Shown here: positions 34,573-43,480 of the stretch, one piece after another
Numbering within the stretch: the first letter of the stretch is position 1
How the letters are laid out: each line of letters starts with the position of its first letter
From: JABSSA01 sp039960995
GTDB taxonomy: Bacteria; Pseudomonadota; Alphaproteobacteria; Rhodobacterales; Rhodobacteraceae
Reading direction: 5' to 3'
Length of the DNA stretch: 64,000 bases
NCBI GenBank assembly: GCA_039960995.1
Contig: JBDVKF010000064.1
Location: 1-64,000 of the forward strand
Notes under the pieces: model-generated
Databases searched by the model: none
The model's input: only the letters and a program-made list of their open reading frames with translations
Told to the model about the DNA's origin: nothing
Made by a program: the position numbers and the translations under genes

Positions 34573-35301
34573 GTGTCGAAACAAGAAACATCTTCGACTT
34601 TTCAGCGCGGCGCAGCGTCGGGTGAGATCTATCGCGTTCTGCGCGACGAAATCTTGACCCTCCAGCTGGAGCCCGGAAAGTCGCTGGATGAAACAAGCCT
34701 TTCAAAGAGGTTTTCTGTTTCGCGATCACCCATACGCGAAGCTCTCAATCGCCTATTCGCGGAACGCTTGGTCGAAACCCTGCCAAACAGATCAACCATC
34801 GTGGCGCAGGTCGATTTGCGCAACTTTCCGGCACTCATTCAGGCTTTGGACGTCCAGCAGCGTCTTGCGACACGTCTGGCGGCACAAAACCGGATGGATG
34901 CCGACTTGCCGCGACTGAGGGCATTGGCAGACAACTTCAACGACAGTATCGGCCAAGCCTCGGCTTTGACCATTCTGCAGGCAAACTTTGCCTTTCACGT
35001 CGCTGTCGCTGAGGCGGGGCGCAACCCTTACGTCACCCGCCAGTATCGCGAGTTGCTCTCTGAGACCCGGCGCTTTTTGCATATCCATGTGCAGTTTCTC
35101 GACAACACGGACCGGGTCGAGGTGATGCGCGATCAGCACCATGACTTTGTCGATGTCATCGAGACACAAGATATCACGGCAGCTGATGCCATTGCCCATG
35201 CACACACGATGCAATTCCACGACAGGTTCCTCAAGGCGCTACGTTATGCACCAGACGCTGATTTCGACCTTGGCTTGACGATCCCGGAGGGTCTCAAGTG
35301 A
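34573..35301 (+). CDS. GntR-family transcriptional regulator (FCD type)
   Basis: The 242-residue protein has an N-terminal winged helix (residues about 15-80; LDETSLSKRFSVSRSPIREALNRL) and a C-terminal helical FCD domain with the ligand-binding His residues (FHVAVAEAGRN and near MRDQHHDF). It uses a GTG start. It overlaps the enolase gene by 4 bases (GTGA), so it is encoded as the first gene of the operon it most likely controls. Confidence 0.85.
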   Translation: MSKQETSSTFQRGAASGEIYRVLRDEILTLQLEPGKSLDETSLSKRFSVSRSPIREALNRLFAERLVETLPNRSTIVAQVDLRNFPALIQALDVQQRLATRLAAQNRMDADLPRLRALADNFNDSIGQASALTILQANFAFHVAVAEAGRNPYVTRQYRELLSETRRFLHIHVQFLDNTDRVEVMRDQHHDFVDVIETQDITAADAIAHAHTMQFHDRFLKALRYAPDADFDLGLTIPEGLK

Positions 35302-36449
35302 GTTCGGAAATCGCACAAATCAAAGTTTACACACACTGCAACGACTTGGGCGGCAAAATCTGGAATCCGTCGATCCGCTGGACAAACAAATACGCTGTCT
35401 TTGTCACGCTGCATGACAGCGCAGGCAAAGTCGGGCTTGGTGAATGCTGGTGTTTTGATGCGGCACCTGATGCACTGGTTGCCTTTTTGCGGACGGAAGT
35501 CATCCCGCACTTTCTGGGTCAGGCATTCTCGGATGTGCCGCAGATTGTACGTCGGCTGTTCGAAAAGGCGACACTTACCGCGCGTCACGGGATGCTCGCG
35601 TCAGCCTTGGCCGGGATCGACATCGCGATGTGGGATCTGACCGCGCAGCACGAAAATACACCGTTATGGCGTGCTATGAACAAGGGCGGCACCGGCTTCG
35701 CAAACCTCTATGCCAGTGGGGGATTGTACGGTGAAGGCAAATCCGTGGATGACCTTTGCAGGGAAATGTCCTCTCTCGCGGCGCGTGGATTTGCCCTGTC
35801 CAAGATGAAGATTGGCGCGCTGTCGTTGCAAGAGGATGCGGCGCGGGTGAACGCCGTTCTTGCCGCACTGCCCGGGACTGCAAAACTGATCATCGACGGT
35901 GTCTACAGCTATTCCAGCGACGACGCGCTGCGCATTTTTGACGCCCTTCCAGCTGACCGGATTGAGGCGTTTCAATCGCCAACCAAGGCTTTGGATTATG
36001 CGGGGATGGCGCGTCTGACACAGGCCGGCATGCCGGTCATGGCGACCGAAGCCGAATACCGTCCCGAACTACACGACCGCCTTATCGAAGAGGTTGGCGT
36101 ACCGTTCCTTCAGACCGCACCTGTCGCCGTTGGTGGCGTGTCCCAAATTGCAGGGCTTGCCGACAAGGTTGCGGACACCCAGACGCGCCTGTCGCTTGAG
36201 GTTTCCTCAACCGCGATTGCCCTTATGGCCGCAGTACATGCTGCAGCGGCGCACGCGGCCGTTGTCCATGTGGAATATCACACGGTCCACACTGTCTTTT
36301 TCGACAGGTTGCGCCCGGATCAAGACAAGAACGCGCCGTTCAAAGGAATCCCATCCGACACGCCAGGCTTGGGCATCTCGCTGCCGAAAACTGGTGTTTC
36401 GGTGGCTTTCGAGGATGTGAGCAGCACCTCACCACAAGATGCCGCATGA
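35298..36449 (+). CDS. Enolase-superfamily (mandelate racemase/muconate lactonizing-like) protein
   Basis: The 383-residue protein has the N-terminal capping domain (ALAGIDIAMWDL) and the barrel with the KxK acid/base motif SKMKIGA. Metal-ligand positions appear as LIIDG, RIEAFQSP and ATEAEY, with the Asp and two Glu conserved. The usual vqpD...GG segment is present as QTAPVAVGGV, that is, the Asp is missing, and no clear His general base is seen at the usual place, so the activity may be racemase/epimerase or dehydratase with a one-sided base. Substrate is unknown; neighbours (amino-acid-type ABC transporter, aminotransferase) suggest an amino acid derivative. Confidence 0.75.
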   Translation: MSSEIAQIKVYTHCNDLGGKIWNPSIRWTNKYAVFVTLHDSAGKVGLGECWCFDAAPDALVAFLRTEVIPHFLGQAFSDVPQIVRRLFEKATLTARHGMLASALAGIDIAMWDLTAQHENTPLWRAMNKGGTGFANLYASGGLYGEGKSVDDLCREMSSLAARGFALSKMKIGALSLQEDAARVNAVLAALPGTAKLIIDGVYSYSSDDALRIFDALPADRIEAFQSPTKALDYAGMARLTQAGMPVMATEAEYRPELHDRLIEEVGVPFLQTAPVAVGGVSQIAGLADKVADTQTRLSLEVSSTAIALMAAVHAAAAHAAVVHVEYHTVHTVFFDRLRPDQDKNAPFKGIPSDTPGLGISLPKTGVSVAFEDVSSTSPQDAA

Positions 36450-36485
36450 AGCGGCACGCATCCCATCACAACAGTGGAGACTAAG

Positions 36486-37520
36486 ATGAAAACCAAACTT
36501 ACAAACCTTCTGATGGCAGGTGCTCTGACGCTTGGATCAGCAACAGCCATGCAGGCCCAGGATCAGGGTCTGCTTGACACCATCATCGAGCGCGACAGCT
36601 TGCTGTGTACCGGTCACAACGGCAGCTATCTTGGCTTTGCCGAAGTGGACGGCGCGGGCGAATGGCAGGGTTTCGACATTGAATTCTGCAAGGCGCTTGC
36701 CACCGCCATTCTGGGCAGCCCTGACAAATTGCAGATCATTCCGGTCAGCTGGGCACAGCGTTTCCCCGCGATCCAGTCGGGCGATATTGACGTAATCATC
36801 AAGGTCACGGGCTGGACCATGACCCGCGACACCGAACTGGGCCTGCAGTACTCGCGCCCCTATTTCATCGGGCCGTTCTATGTCATGTCCAAGACAGAGC
36901 TTGGCGCGGAAGGCATTGCCGATCTTGAAGGCGGTGTGTTCTGCGTGAATGCGGGCACCACGGTCGAGCGCGTTCTGACAGATTACATGGAAACCAACGG
37001 GATCAGTTATGAGCCGCTGGCGTTTGAAAAGGGCGAAGAACTGCGCGCTGCCTTCTATGCCGGTCGTTGCGACGCGATTGCTGGTTTCGGGCCCTTCCTG
37101 TCGGCCACACGTGTGAACGCCGAAAATCCGGATGACTTTGAGATCCTCGGCGATGTGCTGGCGCTTGAGCCCGAAGGCATTGTTGTCAAGCAGGGCGAAG
37201 ATGACCTGCTGGATGTGGTCAACTGGATGGTCAGCGCCCTGCTGATGGCTGAAGAAAACGGCGTCACACAGGCCAGCGTCGACGAGATGAAAGCCAACCC
37301 GCCAACGGCATCTGTCGGGCGTTTGCTGGGGTCGACACCGGGTGTCGGTGCGCGTTTGGGTCTCAGCGACGACTGGGCGTACAACGTGATCAAAACCGTC
37401 GGCAACTACGGCGAGATCTATGACCGCACCATCGGTGACGGGTCGCGCTACAAACTGCCGCGCGGTTTGAACAACCTGTGGAACGAAGGCGGTCTGCTAT
37501 ATCCGCTTGTTCTTGACTAA
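36486..37520 (+). CDS. AapJ-like general amino acid ABC transporter substrate-binding protein
   Basis: The 344-residue binding protein has a signal peptide (MKTKLTNLLMAGALTLG...MQAQ) and the SBP_bac_3/AapJ-like layout: DSLLCTGHNGSYLGFAEVD, GFDIEFCKALATAILG and GDIDVIIKVTGWTMTRD. The length of about 344 and the two Cys match AapJ/BztA rather than the smaller HisJ type. The start at 36486 has GGAG 7 bases upstream. It is followed by a strong hairpin at 37529-37554. Confidence 0.85.
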   Translation: MKTKLTNLLMAGALTLGSATAMQAQDQGLLDTIIERDSLLCTGHNGSYLGFAEVDGAGEWQGFDIEFCKALATAILGSPDKLQIIPVSWAQRFPAIQSGDIDVIIKVTGWTMTRDTELGLQYSRPYFIGPFYVMSKTELGAEGIADLEGGVFCVNAGTTVERVLTDYMETNGISYEPLAFEKGEELRAAFYAGRCDAIAGFGPFLSATRVNAENPDDFEILGDVLALEPEGIVVKQGEDDLLDVVNWMVSALLMAEENGVTQASVDEMKANPPTASVGRLLGSTPGVGARLGLSDDWAYNVIKTVGNYGEIYDRTIGDGSRYKLPRGLNNLWNEGGLLYPLVLD

Positions 37521-37528
37521 ACCATTTG

Positions 37529-37554
37529 GCCCGGACGGCAGGTGTCGTCCGGGC
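37529..37554 (+). terminator. Strong intercistronic hairpin after the binding-protein gene
   Basis: GCCCGGACG and CGTCCGGGC form a perfect 9-bp stem with an 8-base loop, followed by TTTCT. Located 9 bases past the stop, it would partly terminate or protect mRNA, giving more binding protein than permease. Confidence 0.65.
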
Positions 37555-37565
37555 TTTCTACGCGT

Positions 37566-38714
37566 ATGGGAACCGCCGTGTCACAGATATTTGCGTCACA
37601 GAAATTCCGCAAGACTGCGCTTCAGGGTGGTTTCATTCTGGCGGTTGTCGCGCTGATTGCATCCATCATCCTTGTTGGAAAAAGCAACATTGCCGATCAG
37701 GGCATGGCAACCGGTTTCAGCTTTCTTGAACAGACCACGGGCTGGCCCGTCAACTTCTCGATCATTGAGATCAGCGGCCGCTCGACCTATGCGCGCGTCC
37801 TTTGGGCAGGTTTGCTCAACACCATGCTCGTCGGCTTTCTGACTCTCATTTTCGCAACCGTTCTGGGGCTGTTGCTGGCGCTTATGCGCGTGTCATCGAA
37901 CACATTGATGAAACTGGTCGGCGCGTCCTATGTCGAAGTTTTCCGCAATGTCCCCGTTATCCTTCAGGTCTTCTTCTGGTACGCGATCCTGACGCATCTG
38001 CCGGGTCCGCGGCAGGCCCATTCCTTTGGCGATGCATTCTTTCTGTCAAACCGTGGCATCATGATGCCCGCGCCAGCGCTGTCAACGGGTGACATCCTGT
38101 GCTGCGCTGTGGCGGTCATTCTCGCCATCGTCTTTCTGGGACTGACCCGTGAACGCCTGCGCTTTGGTTCCAGATGGGCAATCGCCGTCGGCTCGATTTG
38201 CATCGTGTTCCTCATTGCCCTGCTGACGGGCCGGGAACTTGATACCGCTCTGCTTTCGGTGCCTGAACTGAAAGGTCTGCGCTTTGTGGGCGGTCTCACG
38301 CTCAAGCCCGAATTCACGGCCCTGCTGATCGGGCTGACGTTGTTTGGTGCATCCTACATCGGTGAGATCATCCGAGGCGGCCTGCTGTCTGTGGATCGCG
38401 GCAAACTGGAGGCGGGCATCGCTTTGGGGTTCTCGCCGTTCCAGATCAACCGGCTGATCCGCATCCCGCTGGCCTTTCGCGCCATGCTGCCGTCCCTCAC
38501 GAACCAGTATATCTGGCTGATGAAGGGCACGACGGTTGGCATTGCCGTGGGCTACCCCGATTACTTTGCCATTGTGTCGACTTCGATCAACCAAAGCGGC
38601 CAGACGTTGGAGCTTTTGGCGCTGCTCATGGGCGGTTTCATCGCAATCAACTATTCCATTGGCTTTCTCATGAATATGCTCAACGACCGCATCAAACTGA
38701 AAGGGAGGAATTGA
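37566..38714 (+). CDS. AapQ-like amino acid ABC transporter permease
   Basis: The 382-residue permease has eight or so transmembrane segments and the EAA loop LEAGIALGFSPFQINRLIRIPLAF. It is of the long AapQ/BztB type. A GTG at 37542 is in frame but lies inside the hairpin loop, so the ATG at 37566 is chosen. Confidence 0.8.
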   Translation: MGTAVSQIFASQKFRKTALQGGFILAVVALIASIILVGKSNIADQGMATGFSFLEQTTGWPVNFSIIEISGRSTYARVLWAGLLNTMLVGFLTLIFATVLGLLLALMRVSSNTLMKLVGASYVEVFRNVPVILQVFFWYAILTHLPGPRQAHSFGDAFFLSNRGIMMPAPALSTGDILCCAVAVILAIVFLGLTRERLRFGSRWAIAVGSICIVFLIALLTGRELDTALLSVPELKGLRFVGGLTLKPEFTALLIGLTLFGASYIGEIIRGGLLSVDRGKLEAGIALGFSPFQINRLIRIPLAFRAMLPSLTNQYIWLMKGTTVGIAVGYPDYFAIVSTSINQSGQTLELLALLMGGFIAINYSIGFLMNMLNDRIKLKGRN

Positions 38715-38717
38715 GCG

Positions 38718-39800
38718 ATGACCAGCAAAGCTCTTGCCCCCCCGCCAGCGGCCACTGGACCCGCTGCATGGCTGCGCAAACATTTCTTCGCGACTTGGTA
38801 CGACACCATGTTCTCGCTGATATTTGCGGTTCTGATTTATCTCGCGCTCAAGGCTTTCATCGGCTGGGCCTTTGTCGACGCGATCTGGCGGATCGAGAAT
38901 AAGGACCTGTGCACCTATGACGCGGGCGCGTGCTGGGCCGTCATCGAAAGCCGGGGGCGGCTGATCCTGTTCGGCCTTTATCCCTACGAGGAACAATGGC
39001 GCTCAACATTGGCGTGCCTTGCGGTGATTGTCACCATCGCGCTGTCTTGCCTGCCGCGTTTTTGGTCAATCAGGCGGCTGCCGATCCTGTGGGTCGCAGG
39101 GTTCGCGACCTTCGTTCTGCTGATGCGCGGCGGGTTTGCCGGCCTTGAGCTGGTCACATCCGAAAAATGGGGTGGCCTATCGCTGACGATCTTCATCTTC
39201 TCGGGGGTCTTTGTGATCGGCATGCCTCTGGCAGTGCTCTTCGCCCTTGCGCGACGCTCCAGCCTGCCTGTGATTGCAAAATCCTCTGGCTTCTTCATCG
39301 ACATCGTGCGGTCCCTGCCTCTGCTGACGTTGCTTTTTGCAGCGGCGGTTGTGGTGCCGCTTCTGGTGCCGGACTGGTTGCAGGGCAACAAATTGATGCG
39401 GGTGGTCATTGCTTTCGCGATCTTCTTCGCCGCCTATCAGGCCGAGATCATCCGCGCGGGGCTGCAGTCCACTTCGCAAGGCCAAGAGGAAGCCGCCGTA
39501 GCACTTGGCATGCCCTATTGGTCGCTGATCATCGACATCCTGCTGCCGCAAGCGTTCCGCAACACACTGCCGTCCACGATCAATCAGGCGGTGATCACGT
39601 TCAAGGAAACCTCCATCGTTACGATCATCGGCTTTTTCGAGATCATGGCCTCGGGCAATGCAGCAATCGGGACTGGGGAATGGGGCAATCAGTATGTGGA
39701 AGTCTATGTGTTCCTCGCGCTGATTTATTTTGTCTTTGTCTTCGGGTTGTCACGCTATGGGGCGTGGCTGGAAAGCAGAATGAGGCTTGGCCATGCATGA
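38718..39800 (+). CDS. AapM-like amino acid ABC transporter permease
   Basis: The 360-residue permease, partner of the preceding gene, has the EAA loop EEAAVALGMPYWSLIIDILLPQAF and about eight hydrophobic segments. GGGAGG lies about 10 bases before the ATG. Stop and next start overlap. Confidence 0.82.
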   Translation: MTSKALAPPPAATGPAAWLRKHFFATWYDTMFSLIFAVLIYLALKAFIGWAFVDAIWRIENKDLCTYDAGACWAVIESRGRLILFGLYPYEEQWRSTLACLAVIVTIALSCLPRFWSIRRLPILWVAGFATFVLLMRGGFAGLELVTSEKWGGLSLTIFIFSGVFVIGMPLAVLFALARRSSLPVIAKSSGFFIDIVRSLPLLTLLFAAAVVVPLLVPDWLQGNKLMRVVIAFAIFFAAYQAEIIRAGLQSTSQGQEEAAVALGMPYWSLIIDILLPQAFRNTLPSTINQAVITFKETSIVTIIGFFEIMASGNAAIGTGEWGNQYVEVYVFLALIYFVFVFGLSRYGAWLESRMRLGHA

Positions 39801-40530
39801 CGTTGCAATCTCAATTCGTGGGCTGGAAATGTACTATGGTGACTTCCACGCCTTGAAAAACATCGATCTAGAGGTGCCAGAGAAACAGACCCTCGTGATC
39901 TGCGGTCCTTCGGGGTCGGGAAAATCCACACTGATCCGGTGTATGAACGGATTGGAAAGCTATCGATCGGGGGCACTGAACGTGCTGGGGTTGGCCGTCG
40001 GGGATGATACCAGGGTCATGGATCAGGTCCGCAAGCGCGTGGGTATGGTGTTCCAGAGTTTTAACCTGTTTCCGCATCTGACCATTTTGGAAAACTGCGT
40101 GCTGCCGCAAATCCGCGCGCTTGCGCGGGACAGGACAGCCGCGACAGATGAAACGATGGTGCAACTCAAAAGGATGCAGGTGGACATCCACGCCGAGAAA
40201 TATCCGGACCAGTTGTCAGGCGGTCAGCAACAGCGGGTCGCACTGGCCCGCGCCCTCGCACTCAAGCCGGAAATCATGCTGTTTGACGAGCCCACCTCGG
40301 CCTTGGACCCTGAGATGATCTCTGAAGTCCTTGACGTGATGAAGGACCTGGCGCGCGCGGACATGACCATCGTTTGCGTCACCCATGAGATGGGCTTTGC
40401 CAAAGCTGTCGCAGACCGGGTGATCCTGATGGCGCAGGGCGAAATCGTTGAAGAAGGCACGCCTGAGCAGATGTTCACAAACCCGCAGCATCAAATCACG
40501 AGGGATTTCATGAAGGTGGTGAACGGATGA
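39793..40530 (+). CDS. AapP-like amino acid ABC transporter ATP-binding protein
   Basis: The 245-residue ATPase has Walker A GPSGSGKST, FQSFNLFPHLT Q-loop, LSGGQQQR signature, IMLFDEPTSALDP Walker B and VTHEMGFA. ATG at 39793 (MHDVAISIRG) has GAGG 7 bases upstream and overlaps the permease stop; a TTG at 39787 is an alternative. It completes the AapJQMP-type transporter. Confidence 0.87.
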   Translation: MHDVAISIRGLEMYYGDFHALKNIDLEVPEKQTLVICGPSGSGKSTLIRCMNGLESYRSGALNVLGLAVGDDTRVMDQVRKRVGMVFQSFNLFPHLTILENCVLPQIRALARDRTAATDETMVQLKRMQVDIHAEKYPDQLSGGQQQRVALARALALKPEIMLFDEPTSALDPEMISEVLDVMKDLARADMTIVCVTHEMGFAKAVADRVILMAQGEIVEEGTPEQMFTNPQHQITRDFMKVVNG

Positions 40531-40659
40531 CACCAGCCATGCTTGAAACGTCTGGCCCGGCCAACGGCCAGCACCCTGACGCCCCATTCGCCTTTGCAGC
40601 GGCAGAAATCCCGATCAGATGATCGCAAATGCAATTCTCGAATTGAAAGCTTCAAAACA

Positions 40660-41583
40660 ATGACCGACACCAAACACACAACCCACGACGCGGATGACGA
40701 TATCCGCAACCAAAATGTCAAAATCTACGTGAACGGCGACATCGTGCACCGAGATGAAGCAAAGGTATCCGTCTACGACAGCGGCTTTATGCTGGGCGAC
40801 GGGATGTGGGAAGGGATGCGTCTCTACAATGGCAAATGGGCGTTCTTTGATGAACACATGGACCGGTTTTTTGCATCGTGCAAATCGGTCTCACTCGAGG
40901 TGGGCATGGACCGTGCGGGCATTCTGGATGCCATTGCCCAAACCGCCGAGGCCAATGACATGCACACGGATGTGCATTGCCGTCTAATGCTGACCCGCGG
41001 ACCAAAGGTGAAACCATTCCAGCACCCCTCGCTCAGCCGGTCGGGTCCGACGCTTGTGATCATCATGGAACACTCCAAACCTGTCGAGACTTTGCAATCG
41101 CGGGGTATTCGTCTGGCCACGGTGCCGCAGGTGCGCGGCTTGCCGATGGCGCAGGATGCCAAATACAACAGCCACTCCAAGCTGAATTGTGTGATCGCTT
41201 GCCTGCAAGCAGAGCAAGCCGGTGCCGACGAGGCGCTGATGCTGGATCCGCATGGCTTCGTGAACACGACCAATGCCTGTAACTTCTTCATCGTGCGCAA
41301 AGGTGAGGTTTGGACTTCGACCGGGGACTATTGCATGAACGGTGTCACGCGCCAAAAGGTCATCGACTTGTGCCGCGCCAATGACATCCCGGTCTTTGAA
41401 AAGAGCTATTCGCTTTACGAGGCCTATGGCGCTGACGAGGCCTTCTTGACCGGAACCTTCGGTGCCCAGACCCCCGTGGGCGAGATTGACGGGAAGCCCA
41501 TTGGGACCGGAAGCCGCGACATCACCATGCGCATTCGCGCGCTGTACAAGGATCTTGTGGCCGAAAACACGTCCCCGGATTGA
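40660..41583 (+). CDS. Class IV (branched-chain/D-amino acid type) aminotransferase
   Basis: The 307-residue PLP enzyme has the class IV layout: YDSGFMLGDGMWEGMRLYNG, the catalytic Lys in DAKYNSHSKLNCVIA, and phosphate-binding NNACNFFIV-type segment (TTNACNFFIV) and GVTRQKVIDL. It transaminates a branched-chain or D-amino acid, or a beta-keto acid, and is likely the catabolic partner of the enolase-superfamily enzyme. The frame is open to 40543; the ATG at 40660 begins the recognisable family sequence. Confidence 0.82.
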   Translation: MTDTKHTTHDADDDIRNQNVKIYVNGDIVHRDEAKVSVYDSGFMLGDGMWEGMRLYNGKWAFFDEHMDRFFASCKSVSLEVGMDRAGILDAIAQTAEANDMHTDVHCRLMLTRGPKVKPFQHPSLSRSGPTLVIIMEHSKPVETLQSRGIRLATVPQVRGLPMAQDAKYNSHSKLNCVIACLQAEQAGADEALMLDPHGFVNTTNACNFFIVRKGEVWTSTGDYCMNGVTRQKVIDLCRANDIPVFEKSYSLYEAYGADEAFLTGTFGAQTPVGEIDGKPIGTGSRDITMRIRALYKDLVAENTSPD

Positions 41584-41634
41584 TTTAATATGCGCTGGTG
41601 ACGGTCGGTTTCGATTTACGGAACTGCCCAAGAC

Positions 41635-41950
41635 CTAGGACTTGTCCTGCGGTCTCAGATACCCGCGTCGCTCGACCTCCGGGAAGGCGTCGCCCCGGCG
41701 AACGTATGAGGATTTCTGTGCGAGAGACCGGGGCGTGAAATCCCAGATCTCTTCACGGCCCATGCGCAGGGCATTGTCGATCAACACCCGTTCCGTTTGC
41801 GAGCGGATCACGTCATCCAAAAGCGTGTCCAGCGACCATGTGTCCTCGGCCAGTTTGGTCAAGCGTTCTTACTCGGGATGCCCCTGCCCGGCAAGGTTAA
41901 GGCACTCCAACGGATCTTGCGACAGATCGATCAGACAGCTGGGCTGGATA
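41635..41950 (-). pseudogene. Sulfatase C-terminal fragment with in-frame stop
   Basis: Minus-strand translation gives SCLIDLSQDPLECLNLAG...HPE, then TAA at 41869-41871, then in the same frame ERLTKLAEDTWSLDTL and VLIDNALRMGREEIWDF. This matches the C-terminal tail of roseobacter-type sulfatases (choline-sulfatase-like). The 5' portion is absent: at about 41950 the sequence passes directly into a truncated DUF3987-type gene. It is a decayed remnant. Confidence 0.65.
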
Positions 41951-42415
41951 CAGGCCCTCGGTGGCCGTCTTGAGCACATCAAAGCCTTCGCCAGTAAGTC
42001 GCCAGAGCAAGCGGCGCGGATAGCAGGCGTGTTGACCCTCTTGCAGAGCCTTGAGGCCCCAGAGGTAACAGCCGAGGTCATGGCAGACGGCATTGCATTG
42101 GCGGCATACTATTTATCCGAGGCAAGACGGCTTTCGGAAACGGCGGCCGTTTCAGCCGAGACTGACGCCGCCGACCATCTGTTGAAATGGCTTAAGGAGA
42201 GTTGGCCCGGCATTGCCAGAAGTAACAACCGCACAGCAAACATGATTGTGCCGCGTGACGTGGTGAATTTTGGGCCGAATGCTATGCGCGAAACTGCCTA
42301 CGTCAAGAAACTGGTGCACACCCTTGCGAACCATGGATGGCTTACCCCTCTGGACAAAGGCACAGAGGTGGACGGACAGGTCCGTCAGTTGGCCTACAGA
42401 GTGGTGACTGCATGA
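41940..42415 (+). pseudogene. DUF3987-type (phage/plasmid primase-helicase-like) C-terminal fragment
   Basis: Plus-strand translation from the junction gives GRLEHIKAFASKSPEQAARIAGVLTLL, KESW and LANHGWLTPLDKGTEV, the C-terminal section of DUF3987 proteins encoded by plasmids, prophages and islands. The N-terminal helicase/primase part is missing. The stop codon overlaps the next start (ATGA), so the original operon order downstream is kept. Confidence 0.6.
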
Positions 42416-42738
42416 ACGCAATCTTCGACCCATATGCGGCACTTGCCAAAATGCGGAAAGCGAGGGGCGATCCTAGCGGCATTCACTACACAGATGTGGG
42501 CCCGCCAAAACATCGGATTTCATCGGTTGTCGCTGCTACACCCGCAGCATTCGCTACACTGCACCCTGTTGAGGGTGAGAAAGTAGCGAAAGTGGCGGTG
42601 CCTAAGCCTCGAAACCAAAATAACGGCGAAGGCGATATGCAGCAGGGTTTCACCTCCGACGGGACACCGAATGCGTGGGCCGGAAAGATAGTCTGGCTAG
42701 ATGAACGGCGAACGTGCAAGCGGGAATTTCCCAAGTGA
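42412..42738 (+). CDS. Small hypothetical protein downstream of the DUF3987 fragment
   Basis: The 108-residue protein (MNAIFDPYAALAKMRK...) is unrecognised; it is Ala/Pro-rich with a C-terminal IVWLDERRTCKREFPK. The ATG overlaps the DUF3987 stop by 4 bases, an arrangement typical of coupled genes on mobile elements. Confidence 0.5.
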   Translation: MNAIFDPYAALAKMRKARGDPSGIHYTDVGPPKHRISSVVAATPAAFATLHPVEGEKVAKVAVPKPRNQNNGEGDMQQGFTSDGTPNAWAGKIVWLDERRTCKREFPK

Positions 42739-42767
42739 GGTTCGATGCAAACTCAAAGCGCGAGCGA

Positions 42768-42989
42768 ATGAGCACTAGACTTTTTACCATCAGCGATAGT
42801 TCGCGGGTGATTTGTGGAGCAAAAACCCGCAAAGGTCACCCGTGCCGAATGAAGTCAGAAGCGGGAAAGCGTCGTTGCAAGTTTCATGGGGGCAAGTCTA
42901 CTGGACCAAGGACGCCAGAGGGTAAGGCCCGGATCGCGAAGGCGCAGCGCCAGAGATGGGCAAGACATCGTCAGTGCATCAAGTCGTAG
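42768..42989 (+). CDS. Small zinc-ribbon-like HGGxSTGP protein
   Basis: The 73-residue protein has a Cys/His cluster (CGAKTRKGHPC, RRCKFHGG) followed by STGPRTPEGKARIA and a basic tail. The C-x9-C-x9-C-x2-H spacing looks like a small zinc-binding domain; the HGG.STGP motif is common in short proteins of alphaproteobacterial phages and islands. Function unknown; nucleic-acid binding is possible. Confidence 0.5.
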   Translation: MSTRLFTISDSSRVICGAKTRKGHPCRMKSEAGKRRCKFHGGKSTGPRTPEGKARIAKAQRQRWARHRQCIKS

Positions 42990-43480
42990 ATTGCGACTAG
43001 TACGCGCGCGCGGGTAAGGGGTGTTAGTCCATAATTGCGTTGGGGGTTTCCATCTCAAGCCATTATTTACCCGAGGGTTAGCCCTAATACCGAAAAACTC
43101 AAAGCGAAGCGCGCGCAGGTGTGGAACGTCGCGCATCTTTGACTCGATGCTGCGCATTTTCTGAATCTTATCAACGGGTGGTGTCACGTAATATTGCCCC
43201 AAACGTCAAGCATTTCTGACCCAAACCGGCCCTTCGGCGCGGTCTGGGTCAAAGTTGGCAGAGCGGGACTTTTCTGCCGCTCGCCGCATCTGCGCCAATG
43301 GCTGCTTTTTGCAAATAGACGAAATCTCTTGGCGTCGTTTGGCTTTTCTGAAAACGCGTTTTGGCGGCAAGACTCCAGAGCTGATAGCATTTGTTGATTT
43401 GCCAACTCGAGTTCGTTATTTATGCGTTGCCTTTGATTCGCTGCGGCTGCTGAACCCGACGCATCATGAAAGGCAGTACA
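42990..43480. other. Intergenic region, no gene seen
   Basis: No supportable gene. It may contain decayed mobile-element sequence and the promoter of the rtcB-like gene. Confidence 0.4.
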
